Below, piece after piece: positions 36,330-44,860 of a stretch of DNA of 64,000 bases; position 1 is the first letter of the stretch, and the number at the start of each line of letters is the position of its first letter. The notes under the pieces are model-generated. The model was given only the letters and a program-made list of their open reading frames with translations. It was not told the origin of the DNA and did not search any database. The stretch covers positions 5,518,001 to 5,582,000 of the forward strand of contig NZ_JAFFHZ010000001.1 of NCBI RefSeq assembly GCF_017052585.1, in the 5' to 3' direction. The position numbers and the translations under genes are program-made. This stretch comes from Paenibacillus apiarius. Lineage in GTDB: Bacteria > Bacillota > Bacilli > Paenibacillales > Paenibacillaceae.

Positions 36330-37014
36330 TGTTGACAAAATCCGCTCGGATTTGAAAAAGGATGTCGCCCTGGAGGATCAAATTAAACGCATCATACGGG
36401 TTGTCGAGCAGCCTCGAGGACGAGGTGCAGGAGAAGATTCAACAGATACACCGGGAATATATCGGCTTTCTTATCGTCATTGCGGATATGATGGGCATCC
36501 CTGCGCAAGATCAGGACCGGTTCAAGGAGTGGTCTGACGCATTGGTGGGGAATGATTATGAGCGCTATGTCTGGTGTCAAAGGGAAATGACCTCATACTT
36601 TACGCACATTGCCGAGGAGCGCCGCCGCGATCCGCAGGACGATCTCATCAGCAGGCTTGTCCAGGCGACAGCGGATGGGGAACCGTTGCAGCCGGTACAA
36701 TTGATTAGTTTCTGTATTCTGCTGCACGTGGCCGGGAACGAGACGACGACGAACTTGTTGTCTTCGGCGTGCTCTGCTTTGACAGCCGCAGGGACGCTTG
36801 GCACGACATTCATCAAGATCGCTCATTGCTTGCGAACGCTATTGAAGAAGTACTGCGCTACTGCTCTCCCGTACAAATGATGAATCGGCAGGTTAAGCGC
36901 GCTACCGAGCTGGATGGATTCACATTTCACAAAGGACAAAACGTAAAACTGTGAATTGGATCGGCCAATCATGATGAAGATGTTTTTGAGCATCCGGAAT
37001 TTTTCAATAGATAA
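36330..37014 (+). pseudogene. cytochrome P450, degraded
   Basis: Pieces of one P450 occur in successive frames. First comes a partial helix region, then VIADMMGIPAQDQDRFKEWS and the oxygen-binding I-helix LLHVAGNETTTNLLSSA in the frame ending at 36880. The K-helix and later parts, NAIEEVLRYCSPVQMMNRQV and ELDGFTFHKGQNV, lie in a second frame, interrupted by a stop at 36952 before IGSANHDEDVFEHPEFF. The N-terminal substrate region and the heme-binding Cys loop are missing. The original was probably a soluble bacterial P450 of the CYP107/CYP109 type. It lies directly downstream of the GH18 gene. Confidence 0.8.
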
Positions 37015-37029
37015 ACGAATCAAATGGTC

Positions 37030-37062
37030 AAGCGCGAATGGGAAGCCGTTTGCGCTTTTTTC
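37030..37062 (+). terminator. hairpin after the P450 remnant
   Basis: The imperfect stem AAGCGCGAATGG/GCCGTTTGCGCTT is followed by TTTT. Confidence 0.5.
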
Positions 37063-37178
37063 ATGATTTTGGCTCGAAATAAGTTTAAAAAGCGGAGTAG
37101 CGTCCATAATTGAAATAGAGTGGATGATGGATGGTAACATAATTTTTCCTTCATAGAGGAAATGGAGGAGCAGACTTC

Positions 37179-37412
37179 ATGATGGCAAGTATTGGGGTAC
37201 TATTGATCGTCTTCGTAATCATATCTATCGAAGTCCCTGCTCTGAGGAAGAACGGAGCCACACAAGAACTGCGCGCTTTTTGGACGCTGCTTGCACTCGG
37301 AACGGTCCTAGGCATCGCGCTAGGATTCAAGCTCAATATTCCGAATCCGCTGGACTGGATTGCATTCGTGTACAAGCCGATAACCAGCCTGATATCCAGT
37401 TTGTTGGACTGA
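37179..37412 (+). CDS. small membrane protein beside a spore germination permease
   Basis: The 77-residue product starts at ATG 37179 or 37182, with GAGGAG upstream. Two hydrophobic helices flank a short charged loop: ASIGVLLIVFVIISIEVPAL, then RKNGATQELR, then TLLALGTVLGIALGF. It ends with IAFVYKPITSLISSLLD. Small two-helix proteins of this kind are often encoded in ger operons beside GerAB-type permeases, as here (next start 26 bases on). It probably assists the germinant receptor; the role is inferred from context. Confidence 0.7.
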   Translation: MMASIGVLLIVFVIISIEVPALRKNGATQELRAFWTLLALGTVLGIALGFKLNIPNPLDWIAFVYKPITSLISSLLD

Positions 37413-37438
37413 AGTATGAAGAGAAAGGGAGAAAACAA

Positions 37439-38573
37439 ATGCCAGCGGATGAAAATGGTAACATTTCGGTGCGTCAATTCACGATTCTCGTGTTTCTCTA
37501 TTCGGTAGGGACTACAATATTGGTCATTCCAGCCAGTCTGGCAGAAGTGGCAAAGCAGGATGCTTGGATTGCCGCGATTCTAGGTGTCGGACTGGGTTTG
37601 CTATTAGTTAAGCTATATAGCTGTGGGGAATTTGTTTCCCGGTCTAACCTTGGTTGAAATGAACGAGAAGTTGCTCGGGAAGTGGATCGGCAAAACCGTT
37701 TCGCTCTTGTTCGTCTTCTTTGCATTGATTACCGCATCAGAATTGCTATATTTTATGGGGACTTTCATGACGACGCAAATTATGCCGGAGACCCCGCCCC
37801 AAGCCATAAACATATTATTCGCGCTTGTCGTTATTATGGGGGTTCGTCTAGGCATAGAAGTGCTGGCTCGAACAGCAGAAATGCTGTTCCCATGTTTTGT
37901 TGTGTTATTTCTAGGTTTAATCTTATATATTGCTCCTCAGATTGAGATTCGCAATATTCAGCCTATATTCGAAACGGGGATGAAACCGCTAATTAGGGCA
38001 ACTTATATGTTTACAAGTGTGTTTTCTTTGTCAACCGTCGTCTTTTTAATGGTCTTTCCCGCGTCGATCAATAAACCGCAAAAAGCGCGAAGGGCTTTCT
38101 ACCTCGGTACTATCCTCGCAGGAATCGTATTAATCACTGTAATCGCATCAGCGATTATGGTGCTGGGTGCGGATACTACGGCCCGGCAAGTGTACCCGAG
38201 CTATGTGCTGGCCAAAAAAATCAACATAGGCAATTTTTTGCAGCACATTGAAGTGATTGTCGCCATCATGTGGTTCATTACGATTTTTTTAAAAATGTCC
38301 ATCTATTTTTATGTGTCGGTCAAAGGTTTGACGCAAACGCTGCATTTGAACGAGCAACGGCCGCTTGTGCTGCCAATGGGCATGCTTTTAGTTGTATTCT
38401 CCTTGATTGTCCATCCCAACATCATTCATTCCAACGACTATAATAGGGGGGCGTGGCTGCCGTTTGTGTCAACCTTTGGATTTGCGCTTCCGCTGCTGTT
38501 GTGGGCTGTCGCATCGTTTCGAAACAAGCAAAATTTGAAATCATCAGGCCCATGTTCCCAGGGAAGTGAATAG
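37439..38573 (+). pseudogene. GerAB-like spore germination permease, frameshifted
   Basis: ATG 37439 (AAAGGGAG upstream) opens with NISVRQFTILVFLYSVGTTI, the GerAB first helix. About 60 codons on, near 37619 in the sequence CTATATAGCTG, the frame breaks and hits a stop at 37655. In the next frame the protein continues perfectly: NLFPGLTLVEMNEKLLGKWI and nine further membrane helices to residue ~378. Removing one base from the TATATA stretch gives KLYAVGNLFPGLT, which is the expected family sequence. GerAB proteins form the membrane channel of the germinant receptor. As read, the receptor subunit is not made unless frameshifting or a sequencing error is involved. Confidence 0.8.
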
Positions 38574-38676
38574 ACTGTACGTCTCAAATATCTGCATATT
38601 AGGCATTTCACAGAGTCAAGGACAAGTGTGACAGCAATACAATACAACGTATCTTGCTGAAAGGGAGGATTAGACC

Positions 38677-38793
38677 ATGGGAGAATGTGTAGGCGGAGCT
38701 GGGTATGGCGGTTACGGAGCCCTTTTCACTTCAACAGGTGTCATCTTGGTGCTCTTTATTCTGCTGGTTATTGTGTCGCGCGGCTTCATTTAA
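38677..38793 (+). CDS. YjcZ family sporulation peptide, 38 aa
   Basis: AAAGGGAGG lies seven to eight bases before ATG 38677. The product reads MGECVGGAGYGGYGALFTST and then the hydrophobic helix GVILVLFILLVIVSRGFI. A Gly/Tyr-rich head plus a single C-terminal helix ending in IV..GF(I) is the YjcZ/YhcN-neighbour pattern common as multiple copies in Bacillus and Paenibacillus. These peptides are made during sporulation and their role is unknown. It is a single small gene. Confidence 0.85.
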   Translation: MGECVGGAGYGGYGALFTSTGVILVLFILLVIVSRGFI

Positions 38794-38949
38794 CGGCTTT
38801 GAACGAACGGCACGGTGCGATGGCCGTTTGATTGCGAAGCGGCAAGGAGGAGGGGCCCCCTCCTTGACCTGCGAATAACCTTTGCCTCGACTTGCTTCGT
38901 TCTCATTTGTTATACTACGGTTACTCTAATCAGCTTAGGAGGAACCGTC

Positions 38950-39876
38950 ATGAAGACAAGAATCGGGATTATCGGTTTGGGAGATATCGCTCAGAAGGCA
39001 TATCTTCCCGAATTGGGACAGCGCGAAGGAATCGAGATCGCCGGCATCATGAGCAGAACGCCGTCTACGGTGGAGAAAATCGGGCAGCAGTACCGTATTT
39101 CCGGCAGGTACACGGATTTGAACGAACTGCTGCGACAGGATCTGGACGCCGTATTCGTACATACGCCGACCGAAACGCATGAGAGCGTGGTAACGACTTG
39201 TCTGGAACGAGGCGTGCACGTCTACGTGGACAAGCCGTTGTCTTATGATATCAATGCTTCCGAGCGGATGGCGGAAGCCGCAATCAAGCATGACAGATTG
39301 CTGGCTGTTGGATTCAATCGCCGTTTTGCCCCGATGTATCAAGAGGCGCGGAACTGGATCGAAGAAGCGGGAGGCTTCGATCTATGCATCGTTCAGAAGC
39401 ATCGGACCAGACAGCAATCGATGCCGGCGGAGAAGACATTGTATGACGATCTGATTCATATGATCGATCTTCTGCTGTGGTTCGGAGCGACGCCGTGTGA
39501 CGTTGCGTCATATATGCAGGAACTTGATCAGGAAGGAAGACTGCTGCATGCTGCCGGAAGCGTCGCTTTTTCTCGGTCGATGGCGATGTTCAGCATGAAT
39601 CGGCGAGCCGGTGCGGATATGGAACGGCTCGAATTGCATGGAGGCGGCAGAACAGTTGAGGTTACGAATCTGGAATCTGCAGTCTGGAACGACCGGAATA
39701 GCGGCCAGCAAACGAAGCGGTTCAGCAGTTGGGACACGATTGGCCATCGCCGCGGCTTTGCAGGCGTTGTGAATCATTTCCTGCATTCGCTGGACAATCC
39801 GAAGCAGTGCGCCATCGCAGCCGATCAAGTGATGGACACGCATCAACTGATTGAGCAATTGATTCATTGGTCTTGA
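38950..39876 (+). CDS. Gfo/Idh/MocA family oxidoreductase
   Basis: ATG 38950 follows TAGGAGGAACCGTC; the frame extends upstream without support. The 308-residue product opens with the NAD(P) fold TRIGIIGLGDIAQKAYLPEL. It has the family catalytic motif VHVYVDKPLSYDINASERM (EKP-type, here DKP) near residue 95 and a second conserved stretch LLAVGFNRRFAPMYQEARNW. The C-terminal half is the usual beta-sheet domain with DDLIHMIDLLLWF. It oxidises or reduces a sugar or a related polyol with NAD(P). The length is slightly below the 330-350 average. It is a single gene with a terminator. Confidence 0.88.
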   Translation: MKTRIGIIGLGDIAQKAYLPELGQREGIEIAGIMSRTPSTVEKIGQQYRISGRYTDLNELLRQDLDAVFVHTPTETHESVVTTCLERGVHVYVDKPLSYDINASERMAEAAIKHDRLLAVGFNRRFAPMYQEARNWIEEAGGFDLCIVQKHRTRQQSMPAEKTLYDDLIHMIDLLLWFGATPCDVASYMQELDQEGRLLHAAGSVAFSRSMAMFSMNRRAGADMERLELHGGGRTVEVTNLESAVWNDRNSGQQTKRFSSWDTIGHRRGFAGVVNHFLHSLDNPKQCAIAADQVMDTHQLIEQLIHWS

Positions 39877-39891
39877 AAAATGACATGTAAA

Positions 39892-39924
39892 AACCAGATT
39901 CCTGAATGCGAAAGGAATCTGGTT
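39892..39924 (+). terminator. terminator after the Gfo/Idh/MocA gene
   Basis: The stem AACCAGATTCCT/AGGAATCTGGTT is perfect over 12 bases. Confidence 0.65.
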
Positions 39925-40011
39925 AGGTCACGGCTTATTCACTCGTTGTTATTGCCCGAAAGGCTTGCTCCGCTGCCTTTGCCGTTGTATCATCCATGGC
40001 GTTTACCCCCG

Positions 40012-40314
40012 CTACAACAGGTTAAACCGTTCTAAATGGTCCTGCAACCCAACCTCAGCCAATATGTGCCGCTGCATCGGTCCCATCAAGTCGAAATGGG
40101 GAAAAGGAGGACGATGATGAATGTACTTAGGGTTCAAGCCGTGAGCTGTACACCATTCGTTCAAGCGCTCCAAATCACTGCAACCTACCTTGGTCACGGT
40201 CTTGATACCCGGAAAGCGGTCGTCCAGCCAATAATGGGTCAAGTAAGCGAGTTCTCCCCGTCTTACGCTTTCTTTCCACACCGACAATTCTGTTCTTGTA
40301 ATGCCAAATGCCAT
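40012..40314 (-). CDS. YneQ-like conserved small protein
   Basis: ATG 40314 gives MAFGITRTELSVWKESVRRG, matching how YneQ-type proteins begin; ATG 40335 is the alternative. About 100 residues contain LAYLTHYWLDDRFPG, KTVTKVGCSDLERLNEWCTA and HRPPFPHFDLMG. The conserved THYW, TKVGCxD and PHFD motifs identify the family, which is widespread in bacilli and of unknown function. No membrane segment or signal is visible. It is a monocistronic gene on the minus strand. Confidence 0.75.
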   Translation of the reverse strand: MAFGITRTELSVWKESVRRGELAYLTHYWLDDRFPGIKTVTKVGCSDLERLNEWCTAHGLNPKYIHHRPPFPHFDLMGPMQRHILAEVGLQDHLERFNLL

Positions 40315-40449
40315 AGCCTCATTCTTCTTTCTCATGTGCGTTATCTCTTCTTATTATAACAAAGAAAGTGCAGCGAACATCCATGATTGCATCAATAAGC
40401 TTATGTTGTAACGGGTATCCTAATATCAATGAGAGAAAGGAGGATATCC

Positions 40450-40617
40450 ATGTCTGAAAAGAAAAATGTTGAATCCGACAAGAAATCCGTCATGGAAGAG
40501 GCTGCATTACAGGACCAATGCGTGACGCCTGCCATCGCTCAGGTTGATGCTCCCGCTGATTTGCAGCAGGGGATCATTGAGATTGCGGACAAGGACGAGT
40601 ACGTAGACGAACCATAA
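40450..40617 (+). CDS. small acidic hypothetical protein, 55 aa
   Basis: A strong ribosome binding site GAAAGGAGGATATCC precedes ATG 40450. The product, MSEKKNVESDKKSVMEEAAL followed by QCVTPAIAQVDAPADLQQG and ending DKDEYVDEP, is acidic, contains one Cys and has no membrane helix. I do not recognise it. The strong translation signal makes it credible. It lies between the YneQ-like gene (divergent) and a convergent 105-residue gene. Confidence 0.6.
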   Translation: MSEKKNVESDKKSVMEEAALQDQCVTPAIAQVDAPADLQQGIIEIADKDEYVDEP

Positions 40618-40631
40618 CGGGATGAATCGCC

Positions 40632-40700
40632 TGTACAGGCGGTGAGCTTGTCCGAGAGGGTTACACGACAGCTTGACCGCCTGCACATACGATTTTTATT
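40632..40700. terminator. long imperfect hairpin between convergent small genes
   Basis: CAGGCGGTGAGCTTGT can pair with ACAGCTTGACCGCCTG across a 20-base loop. A T-rich stretch (GATTTTTATTTTA) follows on the plus strand, so it probably terminates the 55-aa gene. Confidence 0.45.
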
Positions 40701-40739
40701 TTACGGCCTCCACACCTATAATTCTTACATTCCCCTTCC

Positions 40740-41057
40740 CTATTTGTGTACCTTATTTTTCTTCTTGAGCTTGTCGATTTCTTCCGTGACGACGAACGCC
40801 AAGTCTTCGTTGCCGAATAAAGACAAGACGCCAAGCAAAGTATCACCGGGAATGTCTCCGGCTTCTTCCTTGGCCACCGTCAATGCGATCGCTTCTTGCA
40901 GCTTTCGGTTGTCACCTTGCTTCGGGTAGGCCCGATGGTACAACTCGGCGGGATCGAGGTCATGATTGATGCACCACTGCGCGAACACGAGTATCATCAT
41001 TTGTTCGTCTTGTTGATAGTTTTGAATAATCTGTTCTTCGATTTCTTTCGATTGCAT
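40740..41057 (-). CDS. conserved hypothetical cytoplasmic protein, 105 aa
   Basis: CTAAGGAGAATCCTC precedes ATG 41057. The product reads MQSKEIEEQIIQNYQQDEQM, MILVFAQWCINHDLDPAELY and VLSLFGNEDLAFVVTEEIDK. It is helical and acidic with a basic tail (KLKKKNKVHK) and no signal. Related proteins are, to my recollection, common in bacilli, with the FAQWCINHxLDP and LFGNxDLAFVV motifs conserved, but no function is known to me. It is a single-gene unit. Confidence 0.7.
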   Translation of the reverse strand: MQSKEIEEQIIQNYQQDEQMMILVFAQWCINHDLDPAELYHRAYPKQGDNRKLQEAIALTVAKEEAGDIPGDTLLGVLSLFGNEDLAFVVTEEIDKLKKKNKVHK

Positions 41058-41633
41058 TGAGGATTCTCCTTAGACCTAGTAAGATAACTTCATTATAACG
41101 AAGGCGCCGGGAGATGCACAATAAGGGTGGATGTAGGCGCCTGGGAAAGATGGAGTGGGGAGTCTATTTCAACGTTTGCTGAGACACTCCTTCGTGTTGT
41201 ACAATGACGAGTATGCTCGTGGAATCTTCTATTGATTTATGGATTTGCGGATAAGTCTGATACAAGCATTATATTACATAGTTTTCCACTAAGTATTATA
41301 TGAACCCATTATGTTGAATTTACGTAGAATATGAGGAAACCTTTAACGAGCCTTCAGAAGAGCGGCCGCGTGAAGAGGTAGATTTTATCGTTGTCAGTTA
41401 TGGTTAGTCATGCCTTTTTACCGCTTCACAGAACGTAAACTATCCTTATTAATAAAAAAAACCTTCTGCCAATGCAAGAAGGTACAATTCAGGTATTGAT
41501 TTTTGTCCAAAAAAATGATAGAATAACGGATGCTATAAAAACAAATATAATTATTCAAAATCATACCACATTATAGGATTTTTGTCAAATATATTTTTAG
41601 TGCCGCAAGTAGTATATAGGGGGGAACTGGATT
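41058..41633. other. AT-rich intergenic region, 576 bases
   Basis: No convincing gene is seen on either strand. It contains a hairpin at about 41462-41488 (ACCTTCT/AGAAGGT) and very AT-rich sequence in front of the sigma factor gene. The promoter of that gene must lie in the last 100 bases. Confidence 0.6.
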
Positions 41634-42509
41634 GTGATGAACGACCAACAAGAATACGACCTAACGCTGCCACCGGGGATTAAATTGGACGACCCCGTGC
41701 GCATGTATTTGAAAGAAATTGGACGCGTTCCACTCCTATCCGCAGAGGAAGAAATCGAATTGGCCTTACGGATCGCACAAGGAGATGAAGAAGCCAAGCA
41801 AAGACTGGCCGAAGCGAATTTGCGCCTCGTCGTCAGCATCGCGAGACGATACATCGGTCGCGGCATGATGCTCCTTGATCTGATTCAGGAGGGCAATATG
41901 GGCTTGATGAAAGCGGTGGATAAGTTCGACTATACGAAGGGATTCAAATTCAGCACGTATGCGACCTGGTGGATTCGCCAGGCGATTACGCGTTCCATTG
42001 CCGATCAGGCCAGAACGATCCGCATCCCGGTACACATGGTCGAGACGATCAACAAGCTTAACCGCATTACGAAGCAGCTGCTGCAGGAGCTGGGCCGTGA
42101 GCCATTGCCAGAAGAAATTGCGAAAGAAATGGAATTAAGCACGGAAAAGGTGCGGGAAATCATGAAGATCGGACAGGATCCGGTATCGATTGAAACGCCG
42201 ATCGGTGAAGAGAATGACTCGAATTTGGGAGACTTTATCATCGACCGTGAAGCGCTGGCTCCGGCGGATGCGGCTGCTTATGAGTTGTTGAAGGAACAGC
42301 TCAAAGACGTGCTTGACACATTGACCGAGCGCGAGGAGAACGTGCTGCGTCTCCGCTTCGGATTGGATGACGGGCGCACGCGCACGCTGGAGGAAGTGGG
42401 CCATGTATTCGGCGTTACCCGTGAGCGGATTCGCCAGATCGAGGCGAAAGCGTTGCGTAAGCTGAGACATCCTAGCCGCAGCAAGCGGCTGAAAGATTTT
42501 TTGGAATAA
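41634..42509 (+). CDS. short SigA-like sigma-70 factor lacking region 1.1
   Basis: GTG 41634 (or ATG 41637) follows a GGGGGGA ribosome binding site. The 291-residue protein contains sigma regions 1.2 to 4.2: [20 protein letters not shown], region 2 [20 protein letters not shown] and [20 protein letters not shown], region 3 [19 protein letters not shown], and region 4.2 [20 protein letters not shown]. The housekeeping SigA of these bacteria is about 370-380 residues, starting with region 1.1. This one begins directly before region 1.2 and carries some unusual residues ([11 protein letters not shown]). It looks like a paralogue (group 2-like). Core binding and -10/-35 recognition should be close to SigA. 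Confidence 0.85.
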   Translation: MMNDQQEYDLTLPPGIKLDDPVRMYLKEIGRVPLLSAEEEIELALRIAQGDEEAKQRLAEANLRLVVSIARRYIGRGMMLLDLIQEGNMGLMKAVDKFDYTKGFKFSTYATWWIRQAITRSIADQARTIRIPVHMVETINKLNRITKQLLQELGREPLPEEIAKEMELSTEKVREIMKIGQDPVSIETPIGEENDSNLGDFIIDREALAPADAAAYELLKEQLKDVLDTLTEREENVLRLRFGLDDGRTRTLEEVGHVFGVTRERIRQIEAKALRKLRHPSRSKRLKDFLE

Positions 42510-42541
42510 AGGACAAGCTGCACTTTACTTCTATCATGACG

Positions 42542-42572
42542 GGAACACGCATCAAGCGCGTGTTCCTTTCTT
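42542..42572 (+). terminator. terminator after the sigma factor gene
   Basis: The stem GGAACACGC/GCGTGTTCC with an ATCAAGC loop is followed by TTTCTT. Confidence 0.75.
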
Positions 42573-42617
42573 CATGTGAACGGCTGGCGTATGGCTCCAT
42601 CGATAAGGAGGGTTGGC

Positions 42618-42647
42618 GTGAAGATATTGGTATTGGGCGCATGTTGA
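42618..42647 (+). pseudogene. possible nine-codon remnant of a NAD(P)-binding protein start
   Basis: A strong ribosome binding site (AAGGAGGG) is followed by GTG and the codons for MKILVLGAC and then a stop. MKILVLGA(TG) is how many NmrA-like and epimerase proteins begin. It may be a leftover 5' end or a chance match. Confidence 0.25.
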
Positions 42648-42681
42648 TACATATTTTACTCAATGAAGGAGGTATTCAAGG

Positions 42682-43623
42682 ATGCCGCTCGATAAGCAAA
42701 CCGAAGCTTTTTTGGAGAAATTGAAGGGACAACCGCCGATTGAAAGCTTGCCTCCTGCGATTGCGAGAGAGCTTCAACGTCAAATGGGAATGCAAGCTGA
42801 ACGATTGTCCGGAAAAGAAAAAATACAAGTGGGAGAAGTATCCGATCTTGCCATCCAAGGCGCTCATGGAGAAATTCCGATAAGAATGTATAAACCGGCA
42901 ATTAAGGGACCCCATCCTGTGTTCATCTATTACCACGGAGGAGGCTGGGTACTTGGCGATCTGGACCGCTTCGATGATATTTGCCGCCGGATAACGAGAT
43001 CTTCGAATTGTGCCGTCATTTCTGTGGATTATCCGCTCTCCCCGGAGAATAAATTCCCGCTTGCGGTAGAAGCTGCCTACTCGGCGGCGCAGTGGGCTTA
43101 TGACAATGCAGAACGGCTTCAACTCGATCCGAACCGTCTTGCGGTAGGGGGAGACAGCTCCGGAGGGAATTTGGCGGCCGTAGTTACCCATTTGGCCAAA
43201 GAAAGAGCGAGTCTCCAAATCGCTTATCAAGTCCTGATCTATCCTGTATCCGATGCGTCCATGCAAAGCGCTACATACGAAGAATTTGCCGAGGGGTATT
43301 TTCTGACCAAGAAGCAGATGATATGGTTCTTTGATAATTATCTTAACAGCGTTGAAGAAACAACAAATCCATGGGTTTCTCCGCTGTTATTTTCCGATTT
43401 TGCCGGCTTGCCGCCTGCGCTCGTCATTACGGCTGAATTCGATCCTCTGAGAGAAGAAAGCGAGGCTTATGCCGAGCGCTTGAAAGAGGCCGGTGTACCG
43501 GCCGTCCTGCATCGTTATGAGGGCACGATTCATCCCTTTGTCAGCTTCGCCGACGAAATCGACAAAGGAAAAGAAGCAATTGAAGAAGCAGCCGCTGCGC
43601 TCCGTTCATTTTTCGGAACCTAA
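42682..43623 (+). CDS. alpha/beta hydrolase, hormone-sensitive lipase (GDXG) family
   Basis: GAAGGAGGTATTCAAGG precedes the ATG. The 313-residue product has the oxyanion motif YYHGGGWVLGDLD (HGGGW near residue 79) and the nucleophile VGGDSSGGNLAA (GDSxG, Ser near residue 156). The acid Asp is in VITAEFDPLREESEAYAERL, and the catalytic His is in HRYEGTIHPFVSF. This is the complete triad of family IV carboxylesterases, which hydrolyse short-chain esters in the cytoplasm. The length is normal (about 310). It is a single gene. Confidence 0.92.
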   Translation: MPLDKQTEAFLEKLKGQPPIESLPPAIARELQRQMGMQAERLSGKEKIQVGEVSDLAIQGAHGEIPIRMYKPAIKGPHPVFIYYHGGGWVLGDLDRFDDICRRITRSSNCAVISVDYPLSPENKFPLAVEAAYSAAQWAYDNAERLQLDPNRLAVGGDSSGGNLAAVVTHLAKERASLQIAYQVLIYPVSDASMQSATYEEFAEGYFLTKKQMIWFFDNYLNSVEETTNPWVSPLLFSDFAGLPPALVITAEFDPLREESEAYAERLKEAGVPAVLHRYEGTIHPFVSFADEIDKGKEAIEEAAAALRSFFGT

Positions 43624-43630
43624 TTGGACA

Positions 43631-43663
43631 AAACCCGCCGATTCCATGGGAATGGGCGGGTTT
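43631..43663. terminator. terminator between the hydrolase and ABC ATPase genes
   Basis: The stem AAACCCGCC/GGCGGGTTT with a 15-base loop lies between two convergent genes. Confidence 0.65.
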
Positions 43664-43678
43664 ATCGTATAGCAATCC

Positions 43679-44470
43679 TTATTCCTCCATATGTGGAACC
43701 CGGACATATACGCGTTGCCGATGCTTCTCTACTGCCACGGGGGCTTCAAAGAAATCACTCAATGTCGCCGCCTCCATTATCTGCTCCGTCGCTCCGCTAT
43801 GGACGACCTCGCCCTTCCGCAGCAGCAGCGTATGGCTGAACACAGGCAGAATCTCTTCGGTATGGTGGGTTACATAGATTAACGCAGGTGTCTGTTCCTG
43901 CCGCGTCAGATCGTGAATACTGTCAAGCAGTCGTTCGCGCGAGAACAGATCCAGTCCATTGCATGGTTCGTCAAGAATCAAAATTTGCGGATCTGCCATC
44001 AACGCCCGGGCGATCAGCAATTTCTGCTTTTCTCCTTGCGAACAGGTACGGTATTCCCGATCCCAGAGGTGACTGCAGCCGAGTGTCCGCATCAGCGCGT
44101 CGGCACGGCAGGTGTCTTCCTCTGACAACCGTTCATATAAGCCAATGGTGGCATATTTCCCGCTAATTACGACGTACTGGGCTTTATCGGTTCCATACAG
44201 CTTCTCCTGCAGAGAAGAGCTGACCCAGCCGATGGATTTGCGAAGATCGCGCAAGTCGACTTGGCCGAAGCGGTGACCCAAGACGGACACGGTTCCTTGA
44301 GTCGGCCAAATATATCCGTTAATCATATTAAGCAGCGTTGTTTTGCCCGAACCGTTCAGCCCAAGCAGCGCCCAATGCTCTTGAGACCCGACTTGCCAGC
44401 TTACATTTTTAAGCAATACATCTTTGCCACTCTTCCAATATACTCCCTGCATATCTATTACGTGCTCCAT
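43679..44470 (-). CDS. stand-alone ABC transporter ATP-binding protein (YlmA/ModF-like)
   Basis: ATG 44470 follows GAAAGAGGTTTGAACAG; the frame continues upstream as a chance extension. The 263-residue protein has Walker A LLGLNGSGKTTLLNMINGY near residue 38, signature CSQGEKQKLLIARAL, Walker B ILILDEPCNGLDLFS, and switch TLIYVTHHTEEILP-type His. The Q-loop region contains WVSSSLQEKLYG, as in YlmA/ModF-type ATPases. No permease gene is adjacent, so it works with a partner elsewhere or in a non-transport role. The length is normal. Confidence 0.85.
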   Translation of the reverse strand: MEHVIDMQGVYWKSGKDVLLKNVSWQVGSQEHWALLGLNGSGKTTLLNMINGYIWPTQGTVSVLGHRFGQVDLRDLRKSIGWVSSSLQEKLYGTDKAQYVVISGKYATIGLYERLSEEDTCRADALMRTLGCSHLWDREYRTCSQGEKQKLLIARALMADPQILILDEPCNGLDLFSRERLLDSIHDLTRQEQTPALIYVTHHTEEILPVFSHTLLLRKGEVVHSGATEQIMEAATLSDFFEAPVAVEKHRQRVYVRVPHMEE

Positions 44471-44860
44471 CTGTTCAAACCTCTTTCCCGTTTCATCAAA
44501 TATCAATGTATGCCATATGCGCCCCGGACGAAGCCGCAGTCTATTCCATCTATCATAAAGAATCCGCAGCGGTCTGTCGATGTGAAAAGTGCTCACGGTT
44601 GCACATGAATGATGTGATTTTATGCAGTGACAAGCTTACATCGCGACTATGCGGTGTTTTTTGTGTGCGGTTCATTCCCCCTGTGTCTCAAAAAAATACG
44701 TGCCATTCTAACGGGACAGAAACAGCAGTATAGTGTGATGTGGGGTTAATACATCATTACGGATAACGGACAACATTAGGAAGTGAATAATTCATTTCAT
44801 ATTTATTAAAAATAACATATACCCCTACATTTACCATTCGCATGTGAAAAGGAGGATGAA
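44471..44860. other. intergenic region, 390 bases, promoter region of the catalase
   Basis: A small hairpin with six T lies near 44640-44667 (ACATCGC/GCGGTGT). The right end is AT-rich and contains TGAATAATTCA (44783-44793) and TTATTAAAAATAA, which faintly recalls a PerR box but is too degenerate to call. Confidence 0.4.

Noticed and set aside
39931-39998. 20-codon minus-strand frame after the YneQ-like gene
   Set aside because: Only a GGGG tract precedes it, and it is too short to judge.
44700-44860. PerR box upstream of the catalase
   Set aside because: TTATTAAAAATAA is too far from the TTATAATNATTATAA consensus and the region is AT-rich anyway.
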